Below are positions 46,001-54,424 of a DNA stretch of 64,000 nucleotides, one piece after another. A program made the position numbers and the translations under genes. Under the pieces are notes generated by a model. It did no database searches, was not told the origin of the DNA, and saw only the letters and a list, made by a program, of their open reading frames with translations. Source of the stretch: Leptospira noumeaensis (lineage in GTDB: Bacteria > Spirochaetota > Leptospiria > Leptospirales > Leptospiraceae); the NCBI RefSeq assembly GCF_004770765.1, contig NZ_RQFK01000026.1, positions 1,364,001-1,428,000 of the forward strand. Direction: 5' to 3'. Within the stretch, counting starts at the first letter, position 1. Each line of letters begins with the position of its first letter.

Positions 46001-46534
46001 TAATTTTTCTTCTTCGTGGACTTTTTCTTTGTCATCGGGATGGAGGAGGTCATCCGGATTCAACATTCCTTTTTTGAAATCACCTGTTTGATACCCTAAG
46101 TTTAAAGAGACATTGGGGGAAACATAGGTTGTTAAAAATTCCGCATCGTATTTAAACCGAAAGATGACGTAAGGGCCACTGTCCAAAATCACATTTTCAA
46201 TACTAAAGTTAGGTTCCCCGCGAAGGATCACCCCAGGTGTGTTTTTAGATTCCAAATACCGCCCAGAGATCCGAAAAGGATTTCCTAAGAGACTCGTTGT
46301 GAATTGGAAGGGAGTTCGTCTTGCCAATGTTTCCTGGCAAAGGTTGGTAAGGATGAGGGTGTCTCTGGGAATGATATGAAGATCATTGATATGTTTTCCC
46401 GTAGAGATAGAGTCAGGTGGCAAATATAGATTGGGAGAAGTGCGAGAAAATTGAATTTCCAGGAAAGGATCGAGGTAGATGAGAAATTCATCGAAACTTT
46501 CCACGATGGATTGGTAGTTGAAACTTTCTGCCAT
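43040..46534 (-). CDS. hybrid sensor histidine kinase with multiple PAS and two receiver domains
   Basis: A 1164-residue cytoplasmic or membrane-associated signalling protein with no clear transmembrane segment. Four or more PAS modules fill residues about 1-640 (PAC-type endings such as EYRFKKQDGTYIYVSDYSV, MIGTHTDITDRKLLEKA). The HisKA domain has SDFLANMSHEIRTPLNGVIG with phosphoacceptor His665. HATPase_c follows at about 770-890 (NLIGNALKFT, DTGIGISPEN, GGTGLGLSI). Two receiver domains: first about 902-1015 with acceptor Asp near 947 (DVIITDFNMPE), second about 1040-1155 with Asp near 1093 (LVFMDVQMPE). Two sequential receivers imply a phosphorelay; the signal is unknown. The start is seven bases from a motif copy at 46541. 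Confidence 0.9.
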   Translation of the reverse strand: MAESFNYQSIVESFDEFLIYLDPFLEIQFSRTSPNLYLPPDSISTGKHINDLHIIPRDTLILTNLCQETLARRTPFQFTTSLLGNPFRISGRYLESKNTPGVILRGEPNFSIENVILDSGPYVIFRFKYDAEFLTTYVSPNVSLNLGYQTGDFKKGMLNPDDLLHPDDKEKVHEEEKLHIKNKSRTYQREYRFKKQDGTYIYVSDYSVVSYFSSLPTEKISYLIDITERKDKELEIIKQRDELARIKLLFEETNAAANVGAWDVDLVNNTLYWAKETKRIHEVPDDYVPLLHSAFEFYPVESQRELLLEAFNDAVKNGTSYDLVLQVKTKLGKLKWARTIGHSVFKNGKCIRVFGSFQDITKNVNSDKQREDALAKLETILDATTHVTIIGADTNGIITHFNKGAEYHLQYEADEVVGKTSPEIFHRPEEIQKRAASLSREFGVPISGFETFVHRAKLSEYDSHEWTYVRKDKTEFPVQLVVTASKNKKGEITGYLGIGIDISAHKATEEALRASESRWQFALEGSGDGIWDWNSQTNKVFFSNQWKNMLGYSEEEIGSDISEWESRVHPEDKPNYFADLDKHFEGKTSVYVNEHRMLCKDGSYKWILDRGKVIEWTEDGKPLRMIGTHTDITDRKLLEKALIVARENAEKASQAKSDFLANMSHEIRTPLNGVIGFSDLLMRTDLNEVQKKYMETVYLSASSLLDLINDILDFSKIESGKMELYKERINIYDLLHQIAEIVKHKAYEKGLELILNISPKVPRNIFVDSLRLRQILLNLIGNALKFTLKGEIQIKISAEPKENNEYELLFEVIDTGIGISPENRDKIFEVFSQADTSTTRQFGGTGLGLSISSKLLHLFDSKMELESERDKGSRFFFKITTLADNERNTEPELNQIKKVMVIDDNETNLFVIQEMLTYKGIQVDCFRSPTDAFEMISSGTIYDVIITDFNMPEINGLEFIEKILKTIETKKLKKPFFSLHTSTNDETIYQKGRELGIQSILLKPIQTNILYDSLEKMISGKSPEVVTPNYEPVKPIQTTEKIKVMIVEDNPVNMMLTKAIVQKSLPGTIIIEAENGVLAVENFIQTEPQLVFMDVQMPEMNGYDATKAIRKLENGKLVPIIALTAGTLSGEEERCLDCGMNDYISKPVVLKTIAEKMKHWLQIS

Positions 46535-46540
46535 GAATCG

Positions 46541-46550
46541 TTATGTCACT
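46541..46550 (-). promoter_or_regulatory. AGTGACATAA motif, copy 4
   Basis: TTATGTCACT on the plus strand, six bases upstream of the histidine kinase ATG on the minus strand. It lies in the 44-base spacer between this gene and the divergent TPR protein gene. Confidence 0.4.
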
Positions 46551-46578
46551 TGACCAAATCGATTGGTCTTAAAGAGTA

Positions 46579-49200
46579 ATGGATACGATGATGAATCGCC
46601 TGTCACTTTCTATTTTTCTCTGCTGTATTTCTGTAGTTCCAACAGCAAATTTAATGAGTCAGTCCCAACGAAATCATGGTTGGGTTGTTTCTGGATCGAC
46701 TTCCAAACTTCTCATCCAAGGAAAAGAAATACTGAATGCCAGAGATGAATTTCGCTTCAAATCACCGGAAGGGATGTCCCAAATCCAAGAGATTGACTAC
46801 TATCTGATGTTAGGGGAATATTACCTTCGCAAAAAAGACAAAGTAGGAATCGCCAATATTCTATATGATCTCAGAACCAAAAAAGGGGAGTATAGTTTTG
46901 CCGATTTTTTACTGACATCACTCTGGAAACAGTCGCAAGGGGAAGAAGTCCAAGCAATCAAAACATTAGATTCATACATCCAAAAAGAACCGAATACCTA
47001 TTTTCGCAACCTAGCAAAAAACATGCGAACCAATCTTTTCCAAGCAGGAGAAGATGAAAAAAAGACCATGGTTCGAATGGATTGCCAAAAAACCAAACCA
47101 TACTATTCTTTATGTAGAGTTTTTCGTTTACAATACTATATCGATCTTCCTTCCGGAAAGGAAAAAGATATGCATAAACATTTTGTAAACATTATGCGTG
47201 TCAGTTCTCCATTTTTTGAAGATCCAAATTTGGAGTGGATCCCACTTCTGGATCGAATCGATGAAGACCTTCCTGCCAAACTAACCTTTCTCGGTTTTGT
47301 AAGAGAGGGGATTCACTTACAAAAAATGATTATGGATTTGGAAAAAATCACAGATGGTTCCATCGACGAAAATTCCAATGAAAGAATGGCCTTTCTCCAA
47401 ATTTTAGGAGGAGACTATTCGGGGGCTGAAGAATCTCTTTTAAACTTCCTAAGGTCAGCCAAGGGAAAAAAAACATCCATACTCAATCGCATTTATGTTA
47501 AGTTAGGTGCACTTGCTTACTTTCAAAAGGACTATAAAAAATCTTTAGAATATTATTTGAAGTTAGATTTAAACAATTGGTCGGCGGACATCCACCATCC
47601 TTTTTTGAATGAACCAATGTCCATTTCCGAAGTTAAGGATTTAATTTCTGTTTCCCTCTATAAAGTGAGTGGGGCAGAGGCGGCACTGAAAGCCCTACAA
47701 AAAATCAAAGACCCTGAAAAATTAACCGAAGCTGACATTTGGCCCAAACTTAGAATTTCACAAATGCTTATGGATCAAAATCCTGAGTTATCCTCTCGGA
47801 TGACTGACGAAATCATTTATATGGCTCAGGAAAAAAAATGGAGAAGGCTTGAGTATGCGGCCACCATCTTACAAGGTTATAACCAAATTTATAGGAAAGA
47901 ATTTCGTAAATCCACCATTGAACTAACAAAGAGTAGGGGGATTTTGGACGAAGAAAATGCATTTTATGCCGCAGAGTTTCTTCGAAACTTTGGATTTGTT
48001 TTTGCTCATACAGCTTCGGGAAAAAAAGGTCCAGTGAATGGAAACATTCGTGATGGGGTCGCCGATTATCTCCAAAACAATCTTTATGAAGATTTATATT
48101 ACATTCGTAATTATAGGCCTCTTGCTTTCTCAACAGATTTATTTTTTGAATATACGCTGAGTCATTTGCGAGATGATAACGATGTATGGGGACTTCTTGA
48201 TTCTATTTACAAATACAATTCCGTGAAGTGGGCTCGGAGTGTGAAGGGAAGTCCTCATTCCCTTTTTCAAATTCAATTTGTAGACAAACAATTCCAATAT
48301 TTGTCTGGCTTTTCTACAGCAAGAGAATCTAAGTTTTTTGATTCCACTTATGCGGATAGTAGAGAAACAGAAAGTCAGATCCAAAGAAAAAATGAAGAAG
48401 AGTCTGTTCGGAATTTAGAATCAGCCAAACTACCAACCGTTCTTTTGTTACCTTATAAAGAAGAGTTTTATCTTTTCACTTTCAATCCGAAAGAATCAAA
48501 AAGAAACCAACTCAGTTGGAAAGTCATCCATTCCCAAAGACCAGACACCACAGAGGTGATCGAAACTGTAAAAGATTTGGTGAATGCCAACAAAGATAAC
48601 GATTCCGTACAGATTTATATGAATGAATCGGGTGTTAGTCTTATGCGTTCTCTTAAAAAAGAAATGCGAGAAACCCAAGTTGTGTTTTTCTTTTCTCTCC
48701 AACCCGTCTCGGACTCTCACAAACCATTAGGTGTATTTTCATGGAAATGTCCGGCAAACATGCGGTCTCTGGAAGGGAAAGGAATGAATTTAGTGGATAC
48801 TGCTTATTTTGAAGGATCACGAATCCTAAAAGAAAAAGAAAGATTACACCTTTGGGATTTTCCATCAAACACAAGTTCTTCGGGACAAGTGACGAACCTT
48901 TCCTGGTCTTGTAAGTCCGATTCTGGAAATTTTGAAGAAATCCCATTTTTAAAATTGTTTCGTAGGATCGATTATCGCACAGTCCCACGTATGGTAGTTT
49001 ATACGGAACGTGTTTTAGGAAGGCCTTGGTCTGATTACTCAACACACTACCATTGGCTTCATTTTTGGTTTCGATCTGGGACAAAAAAAATTGGTTACCT
49101 TCCCACACTTCCCGTTTTGGATTCCGGATCGGTTACTGGACTTGCCGAACCTTCCAAATACCGCGAAGAGGGAGTTTGGATCCAAGCCACAGCCTTATAA
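46579..49200 (+). CDS. large exported TPR-containing protein
   Basis: An 873-residue protein with an N-terminal signal peptide (LSLSIFLCCISVVPTANLMSQ). Residues about 30-560 consist of helical repeats of TPR/SEL1-like character (YLMLGEYYLRKKDK, YVKLGALAYFQKDYKKSLEYYLKL). The C-terminal ~250 residues contain strands and loops resembling a degenerate CHAT (caspase-HetF-associated with TPR) domain: TVLLLPYKEEFYLFTF, then YMNESGVSLMRSLKKEM and VVFFFSLQPVSD. I cannot identify the His-Cys dyad, so CHAT is only a hypothesis. The start could be the first or either of two nearby ATGs (46588 or 46591). Copies 4 and 5 of the AGTGACATAA motif flank it as inverted repeats. Confidence 0.7.
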   Translation: MDTMMNRLSLSIFLCCISVVPTANLMSQSQRNHGWVVSGSTSKLLIQGKEILNARDEFRFKSPEGMSQIQEIDYYLMLGEYYLRKKDKVGIANILYDLRTKKGEYSFADFLLTSLWKQSQGEEVQAIKTLDSYIQKEPNTYFRNLAKNMRTNLFQAGEDEKKTMVRMDCQKTKPYYSLCRVFRLQYYIDLPSGKEKDMHKHFVNIMRVSSPFFEDPNLEWIPLLDRIDEDLPAKLTFLGFVREGIHLQKMIMDLEKITDGSIDENSNERMAFLQILGGDYSGAEESLLNFLRSAKGKKTSILNRIYVKLGALAYFQKDYKKSLEYYLKLDLNNWSADIHHPFLNEPMSISEVKDLISVSLYKVSGAEAALKALQKIKDPEKLTEADIWPKLRISQMLMDQNPELSSRMTDEIIYMAQEKKWRRLEYAATILQGYNQIYRKEFRKSTIELTKSRGILDEENAFYAAEFLRNFGFVFAHTASGKKGPVNGNIRDGVADYLQNNLYEDLYYIRNYRPLAFSTDLFFEYTLSHLRDDNDVWGLLDSIYKYNSVKWARSVKGSPHSLFQIQFVDKQFQYLSGFSTARESKFFDSTYADSRETESQIQRKNEEESVRNLESAKLPTVLLLPYKEEFYLFTFNPKESKRNQLSWKVIHSQRPDTTEVIETVKDLVNANKDNDSVQIYMNESGVSLMRSLKKEMRETQVVFFFSLQPVSDSHKPLGVFSWKCPANMRSLEGKGMNLVDTAYFEGSRILKEKERLHLWDFPSNTSSSGQVTNLSWSCKSDSGNFEEIPFLKLFRRIDYRTVPRMVVYTERVLGRPWSDYSTHYHWLHFWFRSGTKKIGYLPTLPVLDSGSVTGLAEPSKYREEGVWIQATAL

Positions 49201-49201
49201 A

Positions 49202-49211
49202 AGTGACATAA
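49202..49211 (+). promoter_or_regulatory. AGTGACATAA motif, copy 5
   Basis: Starts two bases after the TPR gene stop (TAA ending at 49200) and 182 bases before the next gene start. With copy 4 it forms an exact 11-base inverted pair around the TPR gene (AAGTGACATAA at 49201-49211 and its complement at 46541-46551). Confidence 0.4.
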
Positions 49212-49383
49212 CCTGAAACCTATCGATTCCTTTCCCGAATCGGTTGGACTCATTGTATCCTCATTTCCGGCAAAAATAGGCCAAAATTATAGGCGACACT
49301 GGAAGATCACTCCAAAATACTTAATTCTATTCCTCATACGCAATGGACCCTGATCATAAAACTTTAGTGGTGTTCGAGTTTCT

Positions 49384-50754
49384 ATGGAAATAATCGGCAT
49401 CTTTCTCATCTTCTTCCTCGTCTTTGTCAATGGTTTCTTCGTCGCTGCCGAATTTGCCATGGTTTCCATCCGGCCTTCTCGTCTCGAGGAGCTTGTCAAA
49501 GAAAACAGAGCCATGTCTCATATTGCCAAAAAGGCAATTTCAAAAATTGATGATATGTTATCGGTTTGCCAAGTGGGAATCACAGTGGCAAGTTTACTCC
49601 TTGGTTGGATCGGAGAAGCCTTGTTCGCAAGTGTTGTCTCTGGATTCCTTCGCATGTTCCATATCGAATTGGATTTAGTAACCATTCATAGTATTTCCAT
49701 TGGAGTTTCTTTTACAGTCATCACACTCCTTCATGTGATTTTGGGGGAACTCGTTCCGAAAACACTTGCCATCCAAAATACGGAATCGATTGCACTTGGT
49801 GTTTCGGCTCCCATGTGGTTTTTCTATTATTTATTCTTTCCAGTCACTTTTGTTATGAATCGATTGGCCGGCGGAATCCTTACACTTTTCCGTTTGCAAC
49901 GAACTGGTGATAAGTATGTTCATTCAGCTGAAGAACTAATGATCATCATTGAAGAACAAAGAAAACAAGGTCGGATTGACAATGCAGAGATGCAGCTCAT
50001 CCAAAAGACTTTTGATTTTTCAGAACATACTGCCAAAGATGTAATGACACATAGGCTTTCGATCATTGGAATTTCGCAAGAATCCACAATCGATAAAATG
50101 CTCCCACTGATTGCTGAACATAGTTTTTCCAGATATCCAGTTTATGACCAAACTTTGGATCGAATTGTTGGGATTGTACACGTACAAAAGTATTTAAAGT
50201 GGCAAGCGGCTCATCTTTCGGCCAAAGGCAAAAAAGAAAAAATCACAGTCATTATGGAAAAGGATTTTGTGAAAGTTCCAGAATCTATGTCCATCGAACG
50301 AGTGATGACAAAACTCCGTGAAAAAAAACAACATATGGCCATTGTCATTGATGAATACGGTGGAGTTTCCGGCTTACTTACGTTAGAAGATATCATTGAA
50401 GAATTTTTTGGTGAAATTCGTGATGAAACAGACACTGATGAAGTGGATGTAACCTCAAAAAATAAAAAAACCAAAGCCATCACTCTCGATGGAGAAACTG
50501 AACTTTCTAGTTTGTCTGGCATTTTGGAAGGGGAAGAACCTTCTGATATGGAAGAAGTGCGAACCATTGCTGGTTACTTTATGGAAAAAAACGAAGATAT
50601 GCCAAAAGAAGGTAGCATCGTTCAAATCAAAAAAGGTAGCCTTAAGGTAAAAAAAATGGAAGGGAATAAAATCATCTCCATTTTATTTACGCCTAAACTA
50701 GAAGAAGATAATGATTCTGAATTGGAAAGGGAACTCTCTTACGAGGACAGATAA
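49384..50754 (+). CDS. CNNM/CorC-type transporter-associated protein (DUF21, CBS pair, CorC_HlyC)
   Basis: A 456-residue membrane protein of the hemolysin C/CorB-CNNM family, implicated in Mg2+ or Co2+ homeostasis. The N-terminal DUF21 domain (residues 1-185) has four membrane segments with the signature NGFFVAAEFAMVSIRPSRLEE and GELVPKTLAIQ. Two CBS domains (about 210-335) contain MTHRLSIIGI, YPVYDQTLDRIVGIVHV, VPESMSIERVM and VIDEYGGVSGLLTLEDIIEEFFGEI. The CorC_HlyC C-terminal domain (about 355-445) has DMEEVRTIAGYFM. It is followed directly by coaC (stop TAA and start adjoin), though a functional link is not obvious. The start is ATG at 49384 without a strong Shine-Dalgarno. Confidence 0.88.
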   Translation: MEIIGIFLIFFLVFVNGFFVAAEFAMVSIRPSRLEELVKENRAMSHIAKKAISKIDDMLSVCQVGITVASLLLGWIGEALFASVVSGFLRMFHIELDLVTIHSISIGVSFTVITLLHVILGELVPKTLAIQNTESIALGVSAPMWFFYYLFFPVTFVMNRLAGGILTLFRLQRTGDKYVHSAEELMIIIEEQRKQGRIDNAEMQLIQKTFDFSEHTAKDVMTHRLSIIGISQESTIDKMLPLIAEHSFSRYPVYDQTLDRIVGIVHVQKYLKWQAAHLSAKGKKEKITVIMEKDFVKVPESMSIERVMTKLREKKQHMAIVIDEYGGVSGLLTLEDIIEEFFGEIRDETDTDEVDVTSKNKKTKAITLDGETELSSLSGILEGEEPSDMEEVRTIAGYFMEKNEDMPKEGSIVQIKKGSLKVKKMEGNKIISILFTPKLEEDNDSELERELSYEDR

Positions 50755-51285
50755 ATGAAAGAAATTGTCATTGCTGTTTCTGGATCAATCGCTTCTTACA
50801 AAGCTTGTGATTTGGTCAGAGGACTTACAAAAGACGGATATCCTGTTCGTGTGATTATGACTTCCAATGCCACAAAATTTGTTGGTAAAATTACCTTTGA
50901 GGCATTAACAGGAAAACCGGTTCGCGTAGATGAATTTGATACAGGTATGGCTCATATCGAAATCAAAAACATTGCCTCGGTTTTGGCAGTTGTTCCTGCT
51001 TCTGCAAATATCATCGGTAAAATGGCCAACGGAATTGCTGACGATCTAGTAACATCCACTTATCTTGCTTGCACCTCTCCCGTGTTAGTGGCTCCTTCCA
51101 TGAATCCAGGAATGTATTTACATCCCGCAGTCCAAAGAAATTTAAAAACCCTTACATCGGATGGAGTCACAATTGTTTCTCCCGATAAAGGGATTGTTGT
51201 TTGTGGGGATGAAGGCTATGGCAAACTTGCCTCCGTTGATTCCATCATGGAACAAATCATCAAACTTCATAAAACAAATTCATGA
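50755..51285 (+). CDS. coaC: phosphopantothenoylcysteine decarboxylase (CoaC half)
   Basis: An FMN-dependent flavoprotein of 176 residues that decarboxylates 4'-phosphopantothenoylcysteine in coenzyme A synthesis. Signatures: [19 protein letters not shown] (FMN phosphate loop), MAHIEIKN with the catalytic His, [18 protein letters not shown], the substrate clamp [17 protein letters not shown] and [11 protein letters not shown] (active-site cysteine loop). In most bacteria this is the N-terminal half of a fused CoaBC; here it is a separate protein. It overlaps coaB by ATGA (51282-51285), keeping the two enzymes coupled. Confidence 0.9.
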   Translation: MKEIVIAVSGSIASYKACDLVRGLTKDGYPVRVIMTSNATKFVGKITFEALTGKPVRVDEFDTGMAHIEIKNIASVLAVVPASANIIGKMANGIADDLVTSTYLACTSPVLVAPSMNPGMYLHPAVQRNLKTLTSDGVTIVSPDKGIVVCGDEGYGKLASVDSIMEQIIKLHKTNS

Positions 51286-51959
51286 ATCTGAAATTCAAAC
51301 GTGTGATAGTTACCTCTGGGCCCACTAGAGAATGGATCGATCCTGTACGTTATATATCCAATGCTTCTTCGGGAAAAATGGGATTTGAAATTGCAACTTC
51401 TTTCTTAAAATATCCTGTAGAAGTGGTTTATATTCATGGGAATACTTTGGAGCGATATGCGCATGTAACAGGGGCCATACGAAATATTGAGGTGGAAACC
51501 ACAATACAACTTCGAGATGCAGTACTTGCAGAAATTACAGATGATAGTTTACTTGTGATGGCAGCAGCACCTGCGGACTTTCGCCCCATTATGACCGCTG
51601 AACATAAAATCAAAAAAGAAAAAACTTCAGAAGGAACAAAGGGGCTACTTCTCGAGTTAGAAGAAAACCCTGATGTTTTACAGCAAGTCACCGAATATGT
51701 TACAGAACATAAAATTTTAAACTCTCTTCGAGTTGGATTTGCAGCTGAAACAAATAACTTGGAACAATATGCCAAAGAGAAACTAGTTCGGAAAGGACTT
51801 AATTACATTGTTGGAAACTACGTAGGATCAGGCATTGGTTTTGGGGAAGTAAACTCCACAATCCGAGTATTTAGTGTTAGTGGGTTAGAAAAAGAAATTG
51901 GCCCTTTGCCCAAAGAAAAAATCGCCGAAGAACTTGTTTCCTTTTTAGTGTCCGTTTGA
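51282..51959 (+). CDS. coaB: phosphopantothenate-cysteine ligase (CoaB half)
   Basis: A 225-residue protein matching the ligase half of CoaBC, which couples phosphopantothenate to cysteine with a nucleotide triphosphate. The first motif is [20 protein letters not shown] with [11 protein letters not shown], followed by AAAPADFRP, the KIKKEK lysine stretch, and [17 protein letters not shown]. It starts four bases inside coaC (ATGA) and ends 15 bases into the convergent DUF486 gene. It appears complete although physically split from CoaC. Confidence 0.9.
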   Translation: MNLKFKRVIVTSGPTREWIDPVRYISNASSGKMGFEIATSFLKYPVEVVYIHGNTLERYAHVTGAIRNIEVETTIQLRDAVLAEITDDSLLVMAAAPADFRPIMTAEHKIKKEKTSEGTKGLLLELEENPDVLQQVTEYVTEHKILNSLRVGFAAETNNLEQYAKEKLVRKGLNYIVGNYVGSGIGFGEVNSTIRVFSVSGLEKEIGPLPKEKIAEELVSFLVSV

Positions 51960-52301
51960 TTTGGTTCCAAACCCAAACGCAAAATAACCCGCAAGTAAAA
52001 TCAGTCCAAAACTTACAATATAGTTCCATTTGATTTTTTCACCTAGGAAAACTGTGGCAAATAAAATGAATACAAAGATGGTGATGACTTCTTGGATGAT
52101 TTTTAATTGGAACCCTTCAAACTTATAAACGGTAAATCCAATTCGATTGGCAGGAACCATCAATACGTATTCGAAAAATGCAATTCCCCAAGAAAATAAA
52201 ATCACATAAAACATATTGGTTGACTTTGCAAATTTTAAATGTCCGTACCAAGCAAAGGTCATAAATATATTGGAAAGTAAGAGTAGAATGATGGTTAACA
52301 T
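51945..52301 (-). CDS. DUF486 family small membrane protein
   Basis: A 118-residue integral membrane protein of the DMT-related DUF486 family. Four hydrophobic helices (LTIILLLLSNIFMTFAWYG, MFYVILFSWGIAFFEYVLMV, IIQEVITIFVFILFATVFL, YIVSFGLILLAGYFAFGF) with the signature WGIAFFEYVLMVPANRIG. The start is the ATG at 52301 (GAGA six bases upstream); a longer reading frame has 56 extra residues unlike any member. Function unknown. It converges with coaB by a 15-base overlap and lies downstream of the sirtuin gene. Confidence 0.86.
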   Translation of the reverse strand: MLTIILLLLSNIFMTFAWYGHLKFAKSTNMFYVILFSWGIAFFEYVLMVPANRIGFTVYKFEGFQLKIIQEVITIFVFILFATVFLGEKIKWNYIVSFGLILLAGYFAFGFGTKSNGH

Positions 52302-52404
52302 AGAATTCTCTGGATTTGTTTGTTCCGATTTACAGTTTTGAAATGAATTTGGATATGATAGATATTCAATTTTGAATCCTTCTAATATCAAACGAAATAT
52401 TATT

Positions 52405-53154
52405 TTAAAACGATTCTCCAAACACTTCCTTAAAAATTTCTGGAAGGATTTCTCCCGCTTCCCCAGCAAAATGAAGTTCTATAGAAGGAGTGAGGGAAGT
52501 GGATTCTGGATTGATTTCGATCCCAAGAGCTCTGTTACGAATGGCAGTTAAAGCTAAGTTGGCTGGAACCGATACATTCGCACTGGTTCCCACAACAAAA
52601 ACAACTTGAGCTTCTTTACTTTGTTCCCAGGCCTTCGTGAGGAGTTGATTGTCATAACTTTCCCCAAACCAAACTATGTCTGGCCTTAATAGTGATTCAC
52701 AAGCAGGACAAAATTTTAGTCCAGATTGGTTCATCCCATCTTCACTCAAAGTATATTTTTCACGACAAACCGTACACTTCGCACGATAAATATTGCCATG
52801 AATTTCCAAAAGATTTTTACTTCCTGCCCGAGGATGGAGTCCATCCACATTTTGAGTGATTAGATTTACAGTTTTTGAAAATGATTGCCAATTCGCTATA
52901 GTTAGGTGGCCTTCATTTGGTTTGGCTTCTGAACAAATCTTACGCCGATAGTCATACCATTCCCAAACCACTTCGGGTTGTTTGGCAAAAGCTTCGGGTG
53001 TGGCGAGATCTTCTGCTTTGAACTTTTTCCAATACCCTCCTTCCCCGCGAAATGTTGGGATTCCACTTTCGCTAGAAATACCAGCTCCTGTCAGAAACAA
53101 AATATTACGAGCAGAACGGATTCGATGGATCACATCGGGAGTGAGGAGATTCAT
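52405..53154 (-). CDS. cobB: NAD+-dependent sirtuin deacylase
   Basis: A 249-residue SIR2 protein that removes acyl groups from lysine using NAD+. NAD motifs: FLTGAGISSESGIPTFRG (about 20-37) and the catalytic QNVDGLH (101-107) with His119 in EIHGN. Zinc ligands are the CTVC (127-130) and FCPAC pairs. Tyr67-x-x-Arg70 (WYDYRR) is the pair that in CobB and Sirt5 favours succinyl or malonyl lysines, so desuccinylase activity is likely. GTSANVSVPAN forms the nucleotide-closing loop. It is upstream of DUF486 on the same strand and divergent from bioF across 74 bases. Confidence 0.93.
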   Translation of the reverse strand: MNLLTPDVIHRIRSARNILFLTGAGISSESGIPTFRGEGGYWKKFKAEDLATPEAFAKQPEVVWEWYDYRRKICSEAKPNEGHLTIANWQSFSKTVNLITQNVDGLHPRAGSKNLLEIHGNIYRAKCTVCREKYTLSEDGMNQSGLKFCPACESLLRPDIVWFGESYDNQLLTKAWEQSKEAQVVFVVGTSANVSVPANLALTAIRNRALGIEINPESTSLTPSIELHFAGEAGEILPEIFKEVFGESF

Positions 53155-53228
53155 TTATTAGATCATTCTATTCAAATAGGTAAAAAATTAAATCGGAAAA
53201 AAATCTGGAAATAGAAAACTGGTAGTCA

Positions 53229-54386
53229 ATGGCCAATCATTGGGAAGAAGTCCAAAAAAAACTAGATTCCATCCATGAAAAACAATTGTTTCGGGAAACT
53301 CGTAATTACGAAGGAATTGATTTTTGTTCTAACGATTATATGGGTATGGCAACTAATCCCAGTATGTTGGAGTTTTTCCAATCAAAAAAGGATATTTATC
53401 CGTTTGGATCCACGGCCGCCCGTTTGGTTCGAGGAAATACCAAGTCAATGGACAAGTTTGAGTCAGAGTTTGCTCATTTTGTGGAAGGGGAGGCGGCACT
53501 TCTCGTTTCCACGGGGTTTACTGCGAATTTTGGCCTTTTGGATTCCATTGCTGCTCCCGACTGTTATCTGTTTACTGATCGTTTGAACCACGCATCCATT
53601 TTAGATGGGATTCGTATTTCTGGTGCACATAAAAAATATTATCATCATTTGGATATGAATCACCTTCGCAGTTTATTGGAAAAAGCAGATATAGATGATC
53701 CAGAACGTAAAAAAAAGCGAATTGTGGTGACGGAAACTTTATTTAGCATGGATGGCGATTCTCCTGATTTAAAAACCTTACTTTCCTTAAAGAGAGAATT
53801 TGGATTTGTTCTTGTTTTGGATGAAGCCCATGCCTTTGGGATTTATGGTGCGAATGGGAAGGGGCTTGTCTTTCAGGATTTAAGTCTATCAGAAATCCAG
53901 TCCATTGATTACCGAGTGTACACTTTAGGAAAGTCTCTGGGACTAGAAGGTGGAATCATTGTCACAAAAAAAATTGGCCGTGACCACTTAGTAAATGTAA
54001 TGCGGTCATTTATTTTTTCTACGGCACCACTTCCTATGGTTTCGGAACTTGCTTCCCATTCTTTGAAACTCCTTAGTTCGATGGACAAAGAAAGAGAAAA
54101 TTTATGCGAGATGGCTGAAACACTTAAAAATTCTTTGAAATCCAATGGATTTATCATCACTGCCTCTACTTCCCATATTGTTCCCCTATTGCTTGAAACA
54201 GAAAAAGAAGCCTTGTTTTATGCCAAAACCTTACAAGAAAAAGGATTGGATGTCCGTGCGATTCGTCCTCCCACAGTTCCAAGCCCTAGGTTACGAATCA
54301 GTTTGAACGCTAAGTTAAAGTTAGGTGATATTCAAGTTTTGGTAGAAACACTGGTTTTAGTTAGAGAGAAGTGGATTTCTCTCTAA
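53229..54386 (+). CDS. bioF: 8-amino-7-oxononanoate synthase-type aminotransferase
   Basis: A PLP-dependent alpha-oxoamine synthase of 385 residues. It condenses an acyl thioester with an amino acid; the best match is BioF of biotin synthesis. Features: FCSNDYMGMA, STAARLVRGNT, STGFTANFG, DRLNHASILDGIRISGA, the aspartate in VLVLDEAHAFGIYG, the lysine in YTLGKSLGLEGG, and VRAIRPPTVPSPRLRISLNAKL at the C-terminus, which distinguishes BioF from Kbl. No other bio genes are adjacent. A hairpin covers its last codons (54361-54386). Confidence 0.85.
   Translation: MANHWEEVQKKLDSIHEKQLFRETRNYEGIDFCSNDYMGMATNPSMLEFFQSKKDIYPFGSTAARLVRGNTKSMDKFESEFAHFVEGEAALLVSTGFTANFGLLDSIAAPDCYLFTDRLNHASILDGIRISGAHKKYYHHLDMNHLRSLLEKADIDDPERKKKRIVVTETLFSMDGDSPDLKTLLSLKREFGFVLVLDEAHAFGIYGANGKGLVFQDLSLSEIQSIDYRVYTLGKSLGLEGGIIVTKKIGRDHLVNVMRSFIFSTAPLPMVSELASHSLKLLSSMDKERENLCEMAETLKNSLKSNGFIITASTSHIVPLLLETEKEALFYAKTLQEKGLDVRAIRPPTVPSPRLRISLNAKLKLGDIQVLVETLVLVREKWISL
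54361..54386 (+). terminator. terminator-like hairpin containing the bioF stop codon
   Basis: TTAGAGAGAA (54361-54370) pairs perfectly with TTCTCTCTAA (54377-54386) over a 6-base loop. The stem's 3' arm ends with the stop codon. There is no strong T-run, only ACTATTTGATTGG, so termination or mRNA-end protection is plausible but unproven. Confidence 0.45.
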
Positions 54387-54424
54387 CTATTTGATTGGTT
54401 GTCGCTTTTTGAAAAGAAATTTGT

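Noticed and set aside
51945..52469. Longer 174-residue version of the DUF486 protein
   Set aside because: The first 56 residues are basic and unlike the family; the ATG at 52301 has a GAGA ribosome site.
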